Source: Numida meleagris (lineage: Eukaryota > Chordata > Aves > Galliformes > Numididae). Taken from it: a stretch of DNA of 64,000 nt. The DNA lies in the NCBI RefSeq assembly GCF_002078875.1, contig NC_034409.1, positions 61,653,874 through 61,717,873 on the forward strand, written 5' to 3'. This document shows, piece by piece, positions 1 to 13,663 of this stretch. A program made the position numbers and the translations under genes. Position 1 is the stretch's first letter. The number at the start of each line of letters is the position of its first letter. The notes below the pieces were generated by a model. It was not told where the DNA came from. It saw nothing but the letters and a program-made list of their open reading frames with translations, and ran no database searches.

Positions 1-3000
1 CCTGTATACTTCTTTGTTTACAGTCCTTTTGTGTCCCTACTTCTGTGTCATCTGTGAGAAATTACTCAACTTACTTACTTAGTTTCTGTAAAGAAATTAC
101 TTTGCGGTTTGGCATTCAGCAATTCTAAATTACTACATTACTTCAGAGTTTACCCTGTCTTCCTTCTCGGACTGCTCTTCCATTAGCTTGTTATCTCTCC
201 CACCTGATTTATGTCATTTATTTTTAATTTGTAATCTTATGGGAATGCATAATGTATTTTTAAATTAAACAGCCCACTTCTGGTCTCTGTTAGAAATTAG
301 AAGGAATAATTGCAACAATTTATACTTCTTATAAAAATGTATTTGCTGACTTTAGCTAGGAAAGTAATGGATACAGGAACTCTCTAAGATTATTACATTG
401 TAGAGCATTTTAAGCTTTTATATTAAATTAATGTTTCGGGTGAGGGTGAGAACTTGGGATCGATGTCATAATTCTTAAATACCAATTGAAGTCACAAACA
501 CTATCCATTCGCAGATTCTGCCATAACAGCATCCATTTGTATTTGTGCACTGAAGTACTAATATTAATTTTAATTTAAATGTATACTCTCAATCAGTAAC
601 ACTGATTATTCCTAGCTTGGAAAGAGATATAAAGGGAAAAACATTGCTTTCAGGATGAGGCCAGGTGTTTGGTGGAGGAGTGCCTAAAATTTACTGTAGT
701 CTCATTTCAGGCGGTCGCTACAAGCAGATGGTGTACCAGCCTGAGCCTTTACCTCATTTTTTCAACGGCAGCTCACCTCTCCATACTTACTATTAACTAC
801 AAGTTCTGCTATTCTGTGCCTTGCTCGGATACTACAGTCCTCATGGAGGTTTTCCGCAGCATCTCATGGCATGAGACATGGCTATGGATTGTGACTGGTT
901 GTGCAGAGGGGCGCTGGGGAGGCCTCTGGGGAAGTCCTTCATGTGTAAGGGGAACCACATGCAGGAGCAGCTGGGCCCTTGTGTTGTTTGTCAGCGTCAC
1001 TGGGTTGTACAAAAACAAAATTTTCCACAGAACTTTTTCTTGGAATATCTGTCAGAAATTTCAGGGCTAGCAGGATCCTCCATCACTTTGTAATACACAA
1101 AATCTGAGATCCTAGACTTCCTCTTAAAGAGAAAAAAATAATGCGAAAAGAGCAGGAAGGGCTCAGTCTCTGATCCTGAAATAAATGGATGCATATAACT
1201 TAATAATTTCATTAACTTCTTGCTGTTTTGTCATATCTTCTGTGTTTTACAAAGCTGTAACTGGATTCTCAGTCCTTTCTTCTAGCATGTAAGAAGATTT
1301 GTTTTCAAAACTCATAAGATATGGCTTACAAGAGAGTTTTTTTCAGATTTGTCAAGTTTTCCCTGTCTTGAGTAAGTTATCAGTCACTGCCTTGAATAAA
1401 CCTGCAGAGTCCCTGTGGTTCACTGCAGCCTCATTCACCAGCAGAGGAGCAAAGGGGCGAGGCACAGATGCAGAATGAAGTGGCGTTGTAGAGTAATTGC
1501 AGTGCCTCGTCATCTTGCTTTCCGAGATTAAGCTGACATATAGGGTAATGTTTAACAACTGAACCAGGGGATATAGCTGCCTAACTCCTTTTCAGTCCCT
1601 GTAAGATGCCAAATGGTGAGCTGCTCAGGATGAGGGCTGTGGGGTCTGCCTCTCCCAGGTATGTGTGGTTCGCAGGTAGCTCTATGATATGGGCAAGCAT
1701 TACTCTTCGTTCTGCTTAGCCACAGAGTAACAGCATTCATTTTCAGTATCATGTGTACTAGAATTTACATTAATAGAACATTCTCCTCCAATGGTGAAAT
1801 GACCACTGTTGATAGAGGATGTTCTCTACAAGTGCCAGATTTGCAGGCAAACTTCTCCATCCAAAGCAATGTATAACTTACAGATAATTATTTAATTCCT
1901 TCTTCCCATTTATGTCCTTTTGATATTCATATTCTGCCAACAAATTAATAACATTTCTGCTCTTAGCAAAGCTTAGAGATGCTCAGGAATGCAGGATAAA
2001 TCACATCACATTTTTCAAATACATACTGCAGTAGCCCTCAACAAATTTGTAAGGGTGTTTTTCTCAGAACTGGTTGTGAAATGTATTTGAGTGCCTTTAG
2101 ATAAATTTAAAACGTATTTTTAATGCTTAGTCTAAAAAAACAAGTCAGAATGCTTAATTTGAAACCTTATTTTAATTTTAAATGAATTTTTTTTAACGTT
2201 TGATAAACAATAAGAGAAAAACAGAAGTTATAGAAAGAGCAAAAATATTTAATCGTCTAATTTAAATATATATATATTTTAATATACTTTTTAAAATAAA
2301 GGATAAGCAGACTGAGATTTCCACAGTCCTAGCCCTGTTCTTTTGTCCCTTTTGCAAGTCTAATAGAGTTGAGAAATAAAGGATTGTGTGTAATTGGCTC
2401 TCATTACTTCAAACGTACATATTTAGACTGGTACGTCTGGGGAGACGCAAAAGCTGCTAACCATTTGCCTGAGATACACCATAGTTTAACTTACTTTCAG
2501 ACAAAGCAGAGGCTAAGATTAAATCAGTTGAATTTCTTTTTCTTGCTTATTTCTGTTATTTTAAGCTCTAAATGTATTTTTCAGACTAGCCACAGTCTGA
2601 TCCAGAAGCACCTGAATTTTGGGGGAAGCATAATTTCAGATCCCGGCATTGTAGCCTTATAGAAGTCTGGCAGTTAACTTGCCTTTTGTGTGGCTCTGCA
2701 AGCACTTCATAACCTACATCCAGTTTTATTGTCTATAGCCAAAACACGTCTGTATGAATGAGATACAGCTTTATTTTTATTTGCCTTCTTTTTTTCATCA
2801 GCAGAACTATTGTTTCACATAGGGAACTTCTTCCATATCAATAAATTTAGAAGATTCTTAGCTTAATGTTTCCCTGTATACATTATGGGATAAGCAAAGG
2901 CCACTGAGATTCTGCAGAGCAATGCTGTGGTTCACCTAGTAAAATCACAGCATTGCATTTCTTAACTTTGAAGTTATTTTCCCTCCAAATGTCAATTAAT

Positions 3001-6000
3001 CTTTAAATAACTTCTGGAATATCTCGGATCAAAGAAGTACAAATGCAAGGTAAATTCACGTTCAATTATTATTATTATTCACTAATGGAGTTTATGAGTG
3101 GCAAAGTATTCCTATCATGACTTGCTCTAAACCCAGGAAGGCAGCCGTGGTGAACGGTGTCTGAATCTATTGCAGGTTATCTCATTCCCCTGAGACGCCA
3201 AAGGTCCTTTCTGTTCTTCTATCCCTAGATAAATACTGTGAGGCACTTCTAGAGTCCTTTCTGTCCCTTTCTTTCCGAGTTGTCTGCTTTTACTTGTCAT
3301 CAGCTAGGCATATCAACATATCTGGCCTTGTCTTCTCTTTTTTTTCTGGCGTTTCTCTGAGGCAAGTGGATGAGACTTATCGTATCCTGAGCTCAAAATG
3401 CCAACTGAAAACACTGTTAGCACTCCTTAGTTTTCATAGGAAAAATGACATGGGGAAGATAGTACTGTTTCCATTTGCATTCACAACATTCTAGAAAACA
3501 AGGAGCAGAACTGACAGTGATAATTTTAGAAAAATTCCCTAATTTTTGGACTGACAGACATCTAGGTGGATCAAGTTATACCATGCAGAACTGGATGTTC
3601 CCCATTAAGAAGCTTGTCTGGATGAGGAGTGACGTATGCTGCACACAGCTGTTCCTGAGAGGAATGATGTAAACAGAGATGACATAGATGATACAGAAAT
3701 GCTGTAACCAGCCACACAGTCAATTAAGATGGCTTTGTTTAAGTAGAAATCCCATTATTAAACTTAGATGTTCTGAAGCTAGCAAACTCAATGCAAGGCT
3801 ATCATTGCTGCTTTTTTCAAATGTTTCATCACAGACATCTGCCAGACAGCTGCACAGACTTTCTGTCTGTGCTAATTTACAAAGTATTATTGCTTGCCTT
3901 CAGCGTACAGAGCAGTCTCCTCTTGATGGCCCAAAACTTATTTTTTGGAAATATTTTCTTCATCTGGTTAAGTTTGTTACTTTTGTTTGATTACATTTGA
4001 TTTATTTCAGCTTTGGTGTGGGCTTATGTTGTTGATCTTCTCTTGATTTTATAAGGAATCTTCGTAATACACATACTATCACATAAATTAATGGCGCAGC
4101 AAGAAACTGAGTCACTGGCTTTACAGTGCTGCTTGGCTGAAGACAACAGCCTGCAGGATTCTCCCCTGCCCACCAACCTCCCTTCACTTCTGAAGGTTAA
4201 TCTCCTTGAGGTGCTTTGGTATTCTGCTGTTCTTTAAAATCACTTTGTCTTTTTTCTGGAGCTTCACCTGTGAGACTTGGCTGGGCTACCTGGGGGACAG
4301 CTCTGCTCAGGTGGTGGAGCAAGGCCCCAGGGGCCAGGCCCAGGGCGGCCAGACCCTGTTTCCCTGCTAACAGTGCCCTCTCCTGGTCCTCTTCTGGTGG
4401 CTCAAGAGCCCAGAGTGGACCAGTGTGCAGACTGATGAAGAAAAGGAGAATTACATCAATTGCTTATTCTTCCATTGCTCCAAGTCTTTCCTAGCCTCTA
4501 CAGCCTGCCACCCTACTGCTGAATGGCACCATCGAAGCGTTGCTCTGGCCCCAGAAGCCATGGAAGCCATGCCTCAGAGTTCAGCATTAAAACCAGCCCC
4601 ATGAGTTTCCCAGGAGTAGGTGGCTTGAGGCCACGTGAATTGCTGGAGTTTCACTAGACGGAGCAACCAGAGACCGGGGACATAGCTCCTTAGACCACGT
4701 CTCCTGGTTTTTCATCTGCAGCACTGCTCCTGGCTGGCTGTGTCTTTCTTTCCCGCTTGCTGACTGGATCTCTCCTAGGCTTATCAATCCACTGCAAATT
4801 TCCAACTAATAGCTCTGCCAGGCTGCTGGAACCAAGCTAATCGCAGGCCTGCAGCATGCCCTTCCTGAGCCGTGATGGGTTACTGCTGAATTCCCTCCTT
4901 GCTCCCCTGAGACCTCTCACAGAGCGCAGAGTACTCCCCTCCTGCTCATTTCCCCCTTCCCCAGCTCATGTCGTTCTGCCAAGCAGGATCAGGTTGCTTT
5001 TGCATTGTGATTCTTGGCATCAGCCCCTCTTAGATTCATATAGCCGAGCTGTGAGTGCACCAGCCAGTAGGAACAAAGCACATAAGAGCACATTAAACTA
5101 ACATTCAGCACGCAAAGCCCAAATAATTTACTATATGCTACTCTGCCTAGTAAAGGGAGTAGTGGAGCTGGCTTACCCTTTTAATTTCCTTTCTCTCACT
5201 TTTGTCTATAGAAGTCTATACCATAACTTCTTGAAAAGCATTTGTGTTTATTCTGTAGTCACTCTTAGGCTGTTTGTTTTTATGCAGTATTTCTTGCAGT
5301 AACACTGTAGCTGTCTCCCACGCTTTGCTTGATGCCATCACTGAGCACAGACATCCTATCTGATTAGAATTTTAATTGTAGGAATATAACTTTTCCTTCT
5401 GATTAGGCTCTTACTGAGGTAGACCGATCTCTGTTGTCCAGCTACCTGACTGCTGTCTCTTTGTAGCACTTAAAACAAGCAGCATTACAGAAGTGCAAAA
5501 TATAGAAGTTTGCATGCAAGGGACCAGGTATCCCTTCACGGATGAAAAATCCCAGTGTGACATTCTTTCCACGTCACATATGAACACAATAGAGTTCCCA
5601 TAAAAATATTAATAACTCAAGCATAAGAAATGTTGCAAGACTGCCAGGTAATATTAGAAACTGAACAAATCAAACTTAAAAGAAGGTTCAAAAACTAGTT
5701 GTTACAGCTGCTCAAAATAACAAAACTTTAAATGCAAAAGCTTGCAATGAACTTCAGACCCGTTTTAGAAATGTATGTACCTGCTACAAATAGGCTTGTC
5801 TTATATTTGGAAGGAATGAATTAGAAGAAACATTATCACTGATAAAACAGAGCAGGCTTTTGCTATATAGTATGTGATAAAGCTGTATGCTTGAAAGCTT
5901 ATCCAATCTATTTAACTATGTCATCTGGTCTGGTAAGAGATGCTGCTTCTCCATGTTGTTAGATCCTTGGATTGTTGTGGCTACAGTAATCCCTTAATGC

Positions 6001-6856
6001 TTCCACAAATTACAACCTTACTTGGGATTCTCCTGCGCACTTCACAGGCTAGCATGGGCTTTATCAATTCTGAGTTGGATAAACAGGTTACTGAAGGCAG
6101 ATGTTTCCTGCTCTTCACTAAGACTTTGGGCCCCTAGTTATGGCAGTGCCATTAGATTCAGAGCTAAAAACCATGTTCACATAAACTCCTTTCTGTTGTT
6201 TGCTGTGGTTTATAACACTGTCTGTTGGACAAAGAGCTCGTGGACAATACAAAGTATGAATAAGATAATGTTTTCAAGTTTCATGTCTCATTCTGAGCCA
6301 ATTACTCTGAACAAATAATCCAATAGGAAATGTATCGTTTCCTTAGTAAACAAAAAGTATTTATGCTCCACCACAATTCTGTATGGCAGCCTTATGACTG
6401 AGTTAAGAAGCACAGTATCTGAGAGTTATTTTTTCCACAGACAAATCAGAATACTGAGTGTATTAGGTAGGGGTTTGTAACATTTCTATTGATTTCATAT
6501 AGGAAGTAATTCTGACGTAATTATGTCCTGTTATCCATTAATAAAAGTCAAGTTAATTAATGTACTAGCAAAATAATGTATTTTTTCTGGAACACAGTTG
6601 CTTTCAGAGAAACATTCTACAGAGGAAGCTTTGCAGATATTAATCATAAAACAATCTACTGAGGAGTAGTTAATGCACTTAGTTTTCCCATGTTGACATG
6701 GCTTTAAGTGGGAGCGCACCCAGCGTGGTGCATTCTGCTAGCTGCCTTCCTAAGGCTGGTGTTTTAGCTTAGAGCTGAGCCTGCTAGGCAGGACCCATTG
6801 TGTTGTGAACATGCATAATAGCAAAGAATGACTGTAGCCGTGTGTGTTTCTTACAG
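1..6856 (+). other. ERC1: Probable last intron of ERC1
   Basis: This AT-rich stretch shows no exon I can recognise. It ends in a good 3' splice site: a pyrimidine-rich run and TTACAG at 6850-6856, directly before the ERC1 terminal exon. Short simple sequence is present: alternating TA at about 2265-2278 and an ATT run at about 3065-3079. I saw no recent CR1 here. Assignment as intron is inferred from the acceptor and the exon that follows; the donor of the preceding exon lies outside the window. Confidence 0.6.
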
Positions 6857-6994
6857 CTTCGTGAGGAGTTAGAAAAGGGCGAGAAGGAAAGCGCAGAGCT
6901 GCAAGAGTTTGCCAACGCCATTTTACAGCAGATAGCGGATCACTGCCCTGACATCCTGGAGCAAGTCGTCAATGCACTCGAAGAGTCGTCATGA
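6857..6994 (+). CDS. ERC1: ERC1 (ELKS) terminal coding exon, C-terminal 45 residues
   Basis: ERC1 (ELKS/Rab6-interacting/CAST family member 1) is a long coiled-coil scaffold of presynaptic active zones and cortical exocytosis sites that binds Rab6, RIM and liprin-alpha, and it has been linked to IKK signalling. The exon opens in frame right after TTACAG (6851-6856) and encodes 45 residues beginning LREELEKGEKES, then TGA at 6992-6994. The end, with FANAILQQIADHCPDILEQV, resembles the Rab11-FIP Rab-binding (FIP-RBD) fold: a helix with spaced hydrophobics, then a PxILE turn. I recall this as the C-terminus of the long, non-brain ERC1 isoform; other isoforms end in an IWA PDZ ligand encoded by another exon that I do not see here. 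Upstream exons lie outside the window, so this is a partial gene. It is identified from memory of the family, not by a search. Confidence 0.8.
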   Translation, partial: LREELEKGEKESAELQEFANAILQQIADHCPDILEQVVNALEESS

Positions 6995-6995
6995 C

Positions 6996-7037
6996 CTCGG
7001 CCGCTAGCCCCGCCGGAGCAGCACGCCGGCGGCCGAG
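6996..7037 (+). promoter_or_regulatory. GC-rich hairpin just after the ERC1 stop codon
   Basis: CTCGGCCGC at 6996-7004 is the exact reverse complement of GCGGCCGAG at 7029-7037. This makes a 9-bp, almost all G-C stem around a 24-nt loop that starts two bases after the TGA. A competing inner pairing, CGCCGG with CCGGCG, is also possible. Such a stem could affect termination or the start of the UTR; no function is shown. Confidence 0.45.
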
Positions 7038-8339
7038 CCCAGTCAGTCCAAGGAGCCATGAGAGTGGAGAGGAATGTGAAAGACAGAAAATGGAATAGAA
7101 ACTTCTGGTGCACTTTTTGCAAGGAAAACAAAAACAAAAAACACCTCTAAAAACTACACGCTCTCTAGGTTCTTCCAGTCTATGATTAATCAATATGCTT
7201 ATGTTCATCTTCTCACTGCCTTTCTACTTTAGCGTCCAATTCCCCACTGACTTGGTGATGGTATTGGACTTTTGGATACAGCTAAGCAAGAGCTCTTCCG
7301 AATCTCCTGAGCAAAGAGGGGATCCACTGAATACAAGAAATGCTAGTTCGTCATGAGATTGCAGATGGGTAGCCTTTGCCTTTCATTCATTTATTGTTTT
7401 TTTTTTCCTCATAAAAGCTGAAAGCCTCTATTTCATAGTGCTAAAAACTAAACCTGAGTATGCTCTGATTATGGCTCACAAATGGCCAGCATCATCTAGC
7501 TAGCTCAGGTCTCACTGCCTGTCTCGATGTTTCTTATGCTCTTATAAATAACATAGAGAGGAAAGGAAGGTTTCCCTATTATGTTCTGTTAGTGACTTAA
7601 TCTAGCAGCTGGGAAACAAGGTAGGCATACTGGCACTTTCTGTTTACTTAACATTAATTTTTGTTGTTCATTGATTTGACTCTGAAATGCTGAGTGGGGC
7701 ATCTTTCCAGGTAACTGTTTTTGTCTGTTGGCTTCTCATGTTTTTAGCTGAAGTTGATCATCATAGGTCTGTATCACCTAAATTCTTATTTTATAGAGAG
7801 ATCTCCCCCTTCAAGCAGGTGTGGTAAACAAGTCAGCTCCCAGGTTTAACTTGTGTAGTTTGCCCATTGCTAATTTTTCAGGCCATAGGCTTGTAAACAC
7901 TAGCTGCCATCAGAATAGTCTTAGGCGTTTTGTACATGAGCAAACTGCATCATTTAGCTGAAAAATTTTAAAACTAATTTAGGTGAATTAGTAACACAGT
8001 TCATACTATAATTATAAATTAATTTATTTTGGCTTAGTTTAGGTTGACAAGGAATTAGTTTGAGTTCAGAGCAAGAACCCATTCTTATAAATAGAAGCAT
8101 CTCTGCTGGAGTTGGCACCCAGCTGAGTAGATAGGTATATAAAATCACAGCTTTAGCTAAACCAGTGCAATTCTTATATGTATATGAGAGGCCTTCATCT
8201 TGCTCCCATCCATCTTTGTTGCTCGTTAAAGCCCCTGCTGATAGGTAATATGACCTGAAATAGCAGGTCGGTTTGTCGTGGTAGCAATTCAGAATCCTAT
8301 TTTATGAGTAGGACTTGGGTGTTCGTTCTTGGGCTCTGC

Positions 8340-8345
8340 ATTAAA
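8340..8345 (+). terminator. Candidate proximal poly(A) signal (ATTAAA)
   Basis: ATTAAA is the commonest variant poly(A) hexamer. It lies about 1.35 kb after the ERC1 stop on the sense strand and could give a short 3' UTR. No transcript evidence is available. Confidence 0.2.
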
Positions 8346-11300
8346 GATGACACAGTTTTTTCCTGGCTACCTATGGTTATATGCATCTGGGGGCATCTGC
8401 AGGACAGAACATTTTAACGTGTCCCCATGTACTCCTTAAAGGAGTTTTTCCCCTTTAGCTTTCTCATATTACTTAAGAAAACAGGGGGAGGGGAAAAGGA
8501 GACCAAATAGCAACACAGCAGGCGATGAAATCTTGGTTTTCTAGTCACCAGCTAATTATGAACCCTCTGACTCCTGCAGCCATTGCTGTAACTCTGATTT
8601 TACAAGTTCTAGAAGCATCAGCTGATTGCAGCATCCATCGTCTGTCTCTCAGTAAACTTCCCATTCAGAGCCTCCCATTCAGAGTTTAATTCCATGTGAC
8701 TTACTACATTTTGAGCTTAATCACTAAACTGTTATGCTAAAGAAAATGTTTCAAACCCTTTCAGAAGAACTAAATTTCCTACATTTTTCAAATTCATAGC
8801 ATAACTCCCCTGCATGTCTTCCACACCTTATTTTTACGCTGTGAAATGACCGATTGCTTCTAATAGAAAGGAAGTCAGCAAAAGCTTGCGTAAGGGAAGA
8901 TGTACCATCTTCTTTTCAACCACTGAAAACTGGGCAAAACTGAAAACTTATATATCTGTAGATTATATTGAAAACTAACTGATTCGAAATGAATCACACC
9001 CTAATTCATTCAACTGTAACGATTCAGAAGAAGCAGCTGTATCCATAGCCATGTTGTCTACTGGGGAGAAATACCTAGGTCTCCAAAGAAGCGCTGGCTC
9101 ACACCTTCCCCATCTTTTGAACTGACAGTGCTTTACAAATCAGGAAATGTAACTTTAGTTCTCAGTGTAGTATTAGCCTGTGTCCAAAGATTTTTGTTGG
9201 TTCTTGTTTTTTCTTGTGGAACAGGAGGATAATGGGAACCTGAATGTTTGCAAGGGGGAAATACCGGAAGGCATGTAGACAGTGACTGTACATACCACTG
9301 AGCCATGCCTCATACCAGAACCACCCCTTTGGTCCTATTATTTGAGTCAGCACGTTTTGATAGGAGCTGTTGTTTTGAAATCTTTCCTCTTGCTTTTTCT
9401 TCATTGCCGCTAATTACTCACTCAAGGAATTTAATGCTGCCTGTAAAACCATCAGGGCCATCAGCCTAACATCATCGCACTGCCACCACCACTCCTGACT
9501 ATCTCATTAACTTATATGGTCAAATCTCCAGCTGCCCTGGTTCCCTGCTGTAAAACAATCCCTCTTCTGTGAGAAGCTGTGGAATTTCCCTTATCGATGG
9601 TTCAAATGACTCCTGCTTGTAAACCTCTTACTGAGATGTCCCTTGATAGTGTTCCTGCTGCAGGGGAAGGGGGAGGGATGGGAGCAAGGGGTGGTCATTT
9701 CTGGCTGTTATTTCAATTCCGTTTGTGTGCTGCATGGCCCATACATCACAGGAAAGCTCTGAGTTTCCACACTGGTTCTTTTGCGTCTTTAACTCAGCTG
9801 CCAGCCTAAGGCTGTGTTTCTTGGTTGGAAGGTGCCTCAGTAAAGGCACGTTGCTGTCTGCAGGACCCATGCATTTGAAACCAGGTGAATCTCAGTGTTT
9901 ATGCATCTCCTGGTGTCTTCCTTGAAAGGATTTATCAAGCCTGTCCAGTTTTCACACTTGCCATTTGGTCTTTTATCTGCAAGCCACACACTTGCTGTTC
10001 TTCCCAGCTGGATTATTGGGCCTTTGCAAGTGTTCTTAACTACTGTTATCTTCTTGGGCTTCTAGACTTGCATCTTAAAACATTGATCTTAGACCTCAGC
10101 AAAGTAATTTCAGGGAAAGAGCAGATCTAAGTTGGGAACAGACTTGATCTAACTTGATCTCCATTGAACTATTTCAGATAATCTCTCTGATCCTGTGTAG
10201 ATACAGATCTTGTCATGGTGAATAGTTTGAGGAACTGTGTGATTTGGGAGATGCTGCTGGCCATGATTTAATGCTGAGTGTGACCCGCGAAAAGTTTTCT
10301 TCTTGCTTGTGTGGAGTGCCACAACATCAGCCTTGGGGTAATCAATGGATTTGGTGATCATTATCCATAAAGAAATTGTCTTTTGGGCACATGGCAGAAA
10401 ATCCATACATGTGCACAGGCCATGATGCTCATCCAGTTGCCTAACCCTCTCCAGCTCCTCTGAAATCTTACATCCAGGTGTCAGCAGCCAGGAAGATGCA
10501 GTTTCCTAGCACAACAGTCCCACAGTGCAGCACTTCTGGGAAATTTAGAGGCCCCTCTTGCCTCCTGGCCCCCTGTCCAGTTCCCATCGAGCCTGGGGAA
10601 ACTTACTTCTTCTCTTTAATGAAGTTCCATTTGCTGCGGGAGTTGTGAAAGTCTTGATTGTTTTGTTGGGTTTTTTTCTTCCAATCTGTCATTTGTAGAG
10701 AAACTGGTAGATGTAAGGACCTGAGGATCTGCCTGTAGAAAATTAAATAGATAATTTTAGCTGGGTTTGAGCTGAAAAATAGCTCAAGCCTGCAGTCCAT
10801 GTATAGCGTGAAAGCTGACATCCCAACCATGCTTGTTGATGATATCCATGAGTCCAAGTACATATTTTCCTCTGAATCAAGCCTCATTTAAAACACTAAA
10901 ACGACATTACAACACTAGAGTTGCAGTGTGAGAACATTAGCGCTATTTGTGATTGGAAGAAGATTTGGCTGGAGTGCTCCCAAACAAAACTCTAAGCTTC
11001 TGCTATTATCTTTGACTGCCTTTAACCAGCTTTCCCTCAAGAAAATGCCAAACTCTCTTTGGAGTATGCAATTTTTGCCAAGTCCAGTGGATGGAAGGCG
11101 AAGGTCATGCGATGCACGGAACTGTATGTGCCGTTTCCAGTTGCGCTGCTGGAATATACCTTCTCTATCAGATTTTCTGATACTTTGTGGGTCTCGGTAT
11201 TTTAGACAAGGGAGCATTGATGTCATAATTCTTATATGCAATAACCCTGTTTTCTGAACCAAAGGGGCTCCTATTTTTGTTTGTCCTCTAATTCCCACCC

Positions 11301-11506
11301 ATTCTGCTGCTAACGCTCAATTTGTTGGGAAGTTTCTACATCTGACAACAAGTTAACAGGGTTGAGTCCCCACTCCTGTACTAACTGCCAATCATTGCCA
11401 CTGAAGGGCTCTTTACAAAGGATGTAGAGAGCTATGCACTGATATCACTGCAAAACAAATATTTCACTACATAAGTCACACACGCATCTCTCGATGACAC
11501 CGATAA

Positions 11507-11512
11507 AATAAA
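11507..11512 (+). terminator. Candidate distal poly(A) signal (AATAAA)
   Basis: This is the first canonical AATAAA on the + strand after the ERC1 stop codon, about 4.5 kb downstream. Further canonical hexamers follow at 12121-12126, 13965-13970 and 15207-15212. The last has a GT-rich stretch just downstream, so the true end could be later. Confidence 0.3.
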
Positions 11513-11535
11513 AAGGGAAATAGTACAATCAAGGC

Positions 11536-13663
11536 ATCTGATGTTTAAAGCTCTACTCAGCTCAACGTCTGCACTGGAAGAGGGAAGCGGGGAGGAAGCA
11601 GAAGGCAATGGATAACTAACACTGCCCCAGTGAAGCTGGTGGGGTGGAAGGGTCAGGCGGAGGGTGTCCGGCACTGCTGGCGAGAGCACCCTGCCAATCA
11701 GTCTCGTCAGCACGGCAAGGAGAGTGAGTGTCGGGGGGGATTTTTAAGCAAAATTATGTTTTTAATTGTTTCTTCCGCATAAATGGAAGGAACCTTATAC
11801 AACGGCAAATCCTTCTGAACAAAATGGCTGTGTCCACTGACTTTTTTAAAAAGAAAAACTGTTTCAAAACTTTTTAGTGTCAAAAGCATAAACACAGAAA
11901 TCCTGACTTTTTCCAGTGTGTGTGGTGAGTGCTGTAACCCTGTCATCAGTATCTCTCCTGACTTTTTCAGGGGCGTTTTTTTCCTGTTTTGTTTTCTGCT
12001 TGTTGATATTGTCTGTGTGGTCCTAAGGCTGGGGCAGTTACCAACAATGTGTGTCTGTTGTCGGATTAAAAAAAGATAGTAGTAGAACTGAAAAAGATGT
12101 GTTTTAAAAATATATAAAAAAATAAATTTCATCAAAAGGAATTCAAGTAACGAAACAACAAAGCTGTGACTCCTCCTCTCAGGACTGTACGGAAAAGGAT
12201 TTGTGGGCTTATAATTATAACCAGTTGCCCTTCGCAGGCTTTTGAGGTCCAGGAGGCTTGGCCTCTTTGGAAATGTTATGAACTCTGTGTTGTAAATTCC
12301 TGCTTTCCCAGTTTTATACTGTATGTGCCTCGTGTAGTACAGAAATGGGCAGAAAGAAAGGGGATTTTGGAAATCGGTCCTTTCTGGTATCATCGGGTGT
12401 CCCCTACGATATGAACCATTGATGTGAATGGACCAGATGGTTCAGCCAACATGAGAGGGCCAAATGCAAGTGTAGTTTGGCTGTAGGCATGTGGGTCCTT
12501 TTCAGAGCTGCCTAGAAGGAACAATGTGAGGATAAACTGGCATATAACATAAAAAAACCTCACACATTTTGCTTTACCTGTGATACTAGGTAAAGAACAT
12601 CATTATATGAATGTATTTTTTCTTTCAAAGTTAATTAGCATATGCTATTTATCCTCATTTTGCACTTCCTGTTTGGATCTTGAAAATGAAGTAAATCAAT
12701 TTTGCTTTTAAATAGATATATCCGCCTTGGTTTCTTGGTGCTTTGCTGGATTTGTTGCTCAAAACATCACTTTTTCCGATTTGAGCTGACAAAAAAAAAT
12801 GGATCTCTTCATCAGTCGTGTGTAACCCCTTTTATTATAAAACGTAGTCATCAACTAAAATCCAAATGTGAAGCTAAATTGTGCAAGTAGGCATCTTTCC
12901 TTTGATCTCTGTGGGCACGGCCAGGCCTCAGTCCCCGTGAGGCACCGGCTGCCCTCAGCCCTCAGTCAGCAGCACGTGGCAGGCAGCCTGGCACAGGGTG
13001 CCTGTATTGGGCACTTCCTGAAATGTTGCTTACAGTACATCTGGGGAAGTTCTGGTGGCAAACGCCTTTATCTGTTCAGATTCTGAAGGAGGATGAAATT
13101 GGGACCACGAACGGGGAAATAACTTCTGTGCTAGTCTAATGTGGTGCTCCGAGCTCACTAGAGTAGCACAGCGCTGTTTCCCTCCAAGTCAGTACATAAT
13201 GAGGGCCCCACTCCAGGTTCTGGCTCACCAAGTGTTTGGGGGCGATCCAGAGGATTGCCCTAAGGGTTAAAAAAATTGCTGTGGGATGGGATGCTCCATC
13301 CACTCTGCAGACATGGATCCCTCATTTACTTTGGAAGAGATGTGTTGCACTTTAGTGGAGGGGGAGACAGGCTTTGGGAATGGGATCTGGTGTACTTGGA
13401 TTCCTTTTGGAAATAACAGCAGCGGGAGACATTGATGTCCGTGATGCAAGTGCGCACGCTGCCTTCAACTTGTATGTGTTTTATTGCTGGAGTCATGTTA
13501 CTGACAGGATAATGAAATTGCAAAGAAAATGTGTTATATTCAACTTTGCCTTGATAATATAAACACTTTGTTCATTTTTTTCTTCTTTTTTTATTCACAG
13601 ACTAAGTTCATCAGGAAATTATAAAATTATTTAAAAATTCTGTGCCGTTGTCTTCATTTTCAG
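11536..13663. other. Intergenic or extended UTR, no gene recognised
   Basis: The region is AT-rich. The - strand is open for 228 codons at 11707-12393, but the translation is rich in F, K, S and L with no domain I recognise and is probably chance. It could be extended ERC1 3' UTR if a later poly(A) signal is used. Confidence 0.4.

Larger units (their letters stand above)
6995..11535 (+). other. ERC1: Probable ERC1 3' UTR
   Basis: No credible protein-coding signal follows the ERC1 stop. The stretch is AT-rich and low in repeats, as long vertebrate 3' UTRs are. The first AATAAA on the + strand is at 11507-11512. ATTAAA variants occur at 8340-8345 and 10742-10747. A UTR of about 4.5 kb would match the long ERC1 mRNAs known in mammals. 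The 3' boundary is inferred only. Confidence 0.4.

Noticed and set aside
11707..12393. 228-codon - strand ORF
   Set aside because: There is no known domain, the composition is F/K/S/L-rich as expected for AT-rich DNA, and it is antisense to the possible ERC1 3' UTR.
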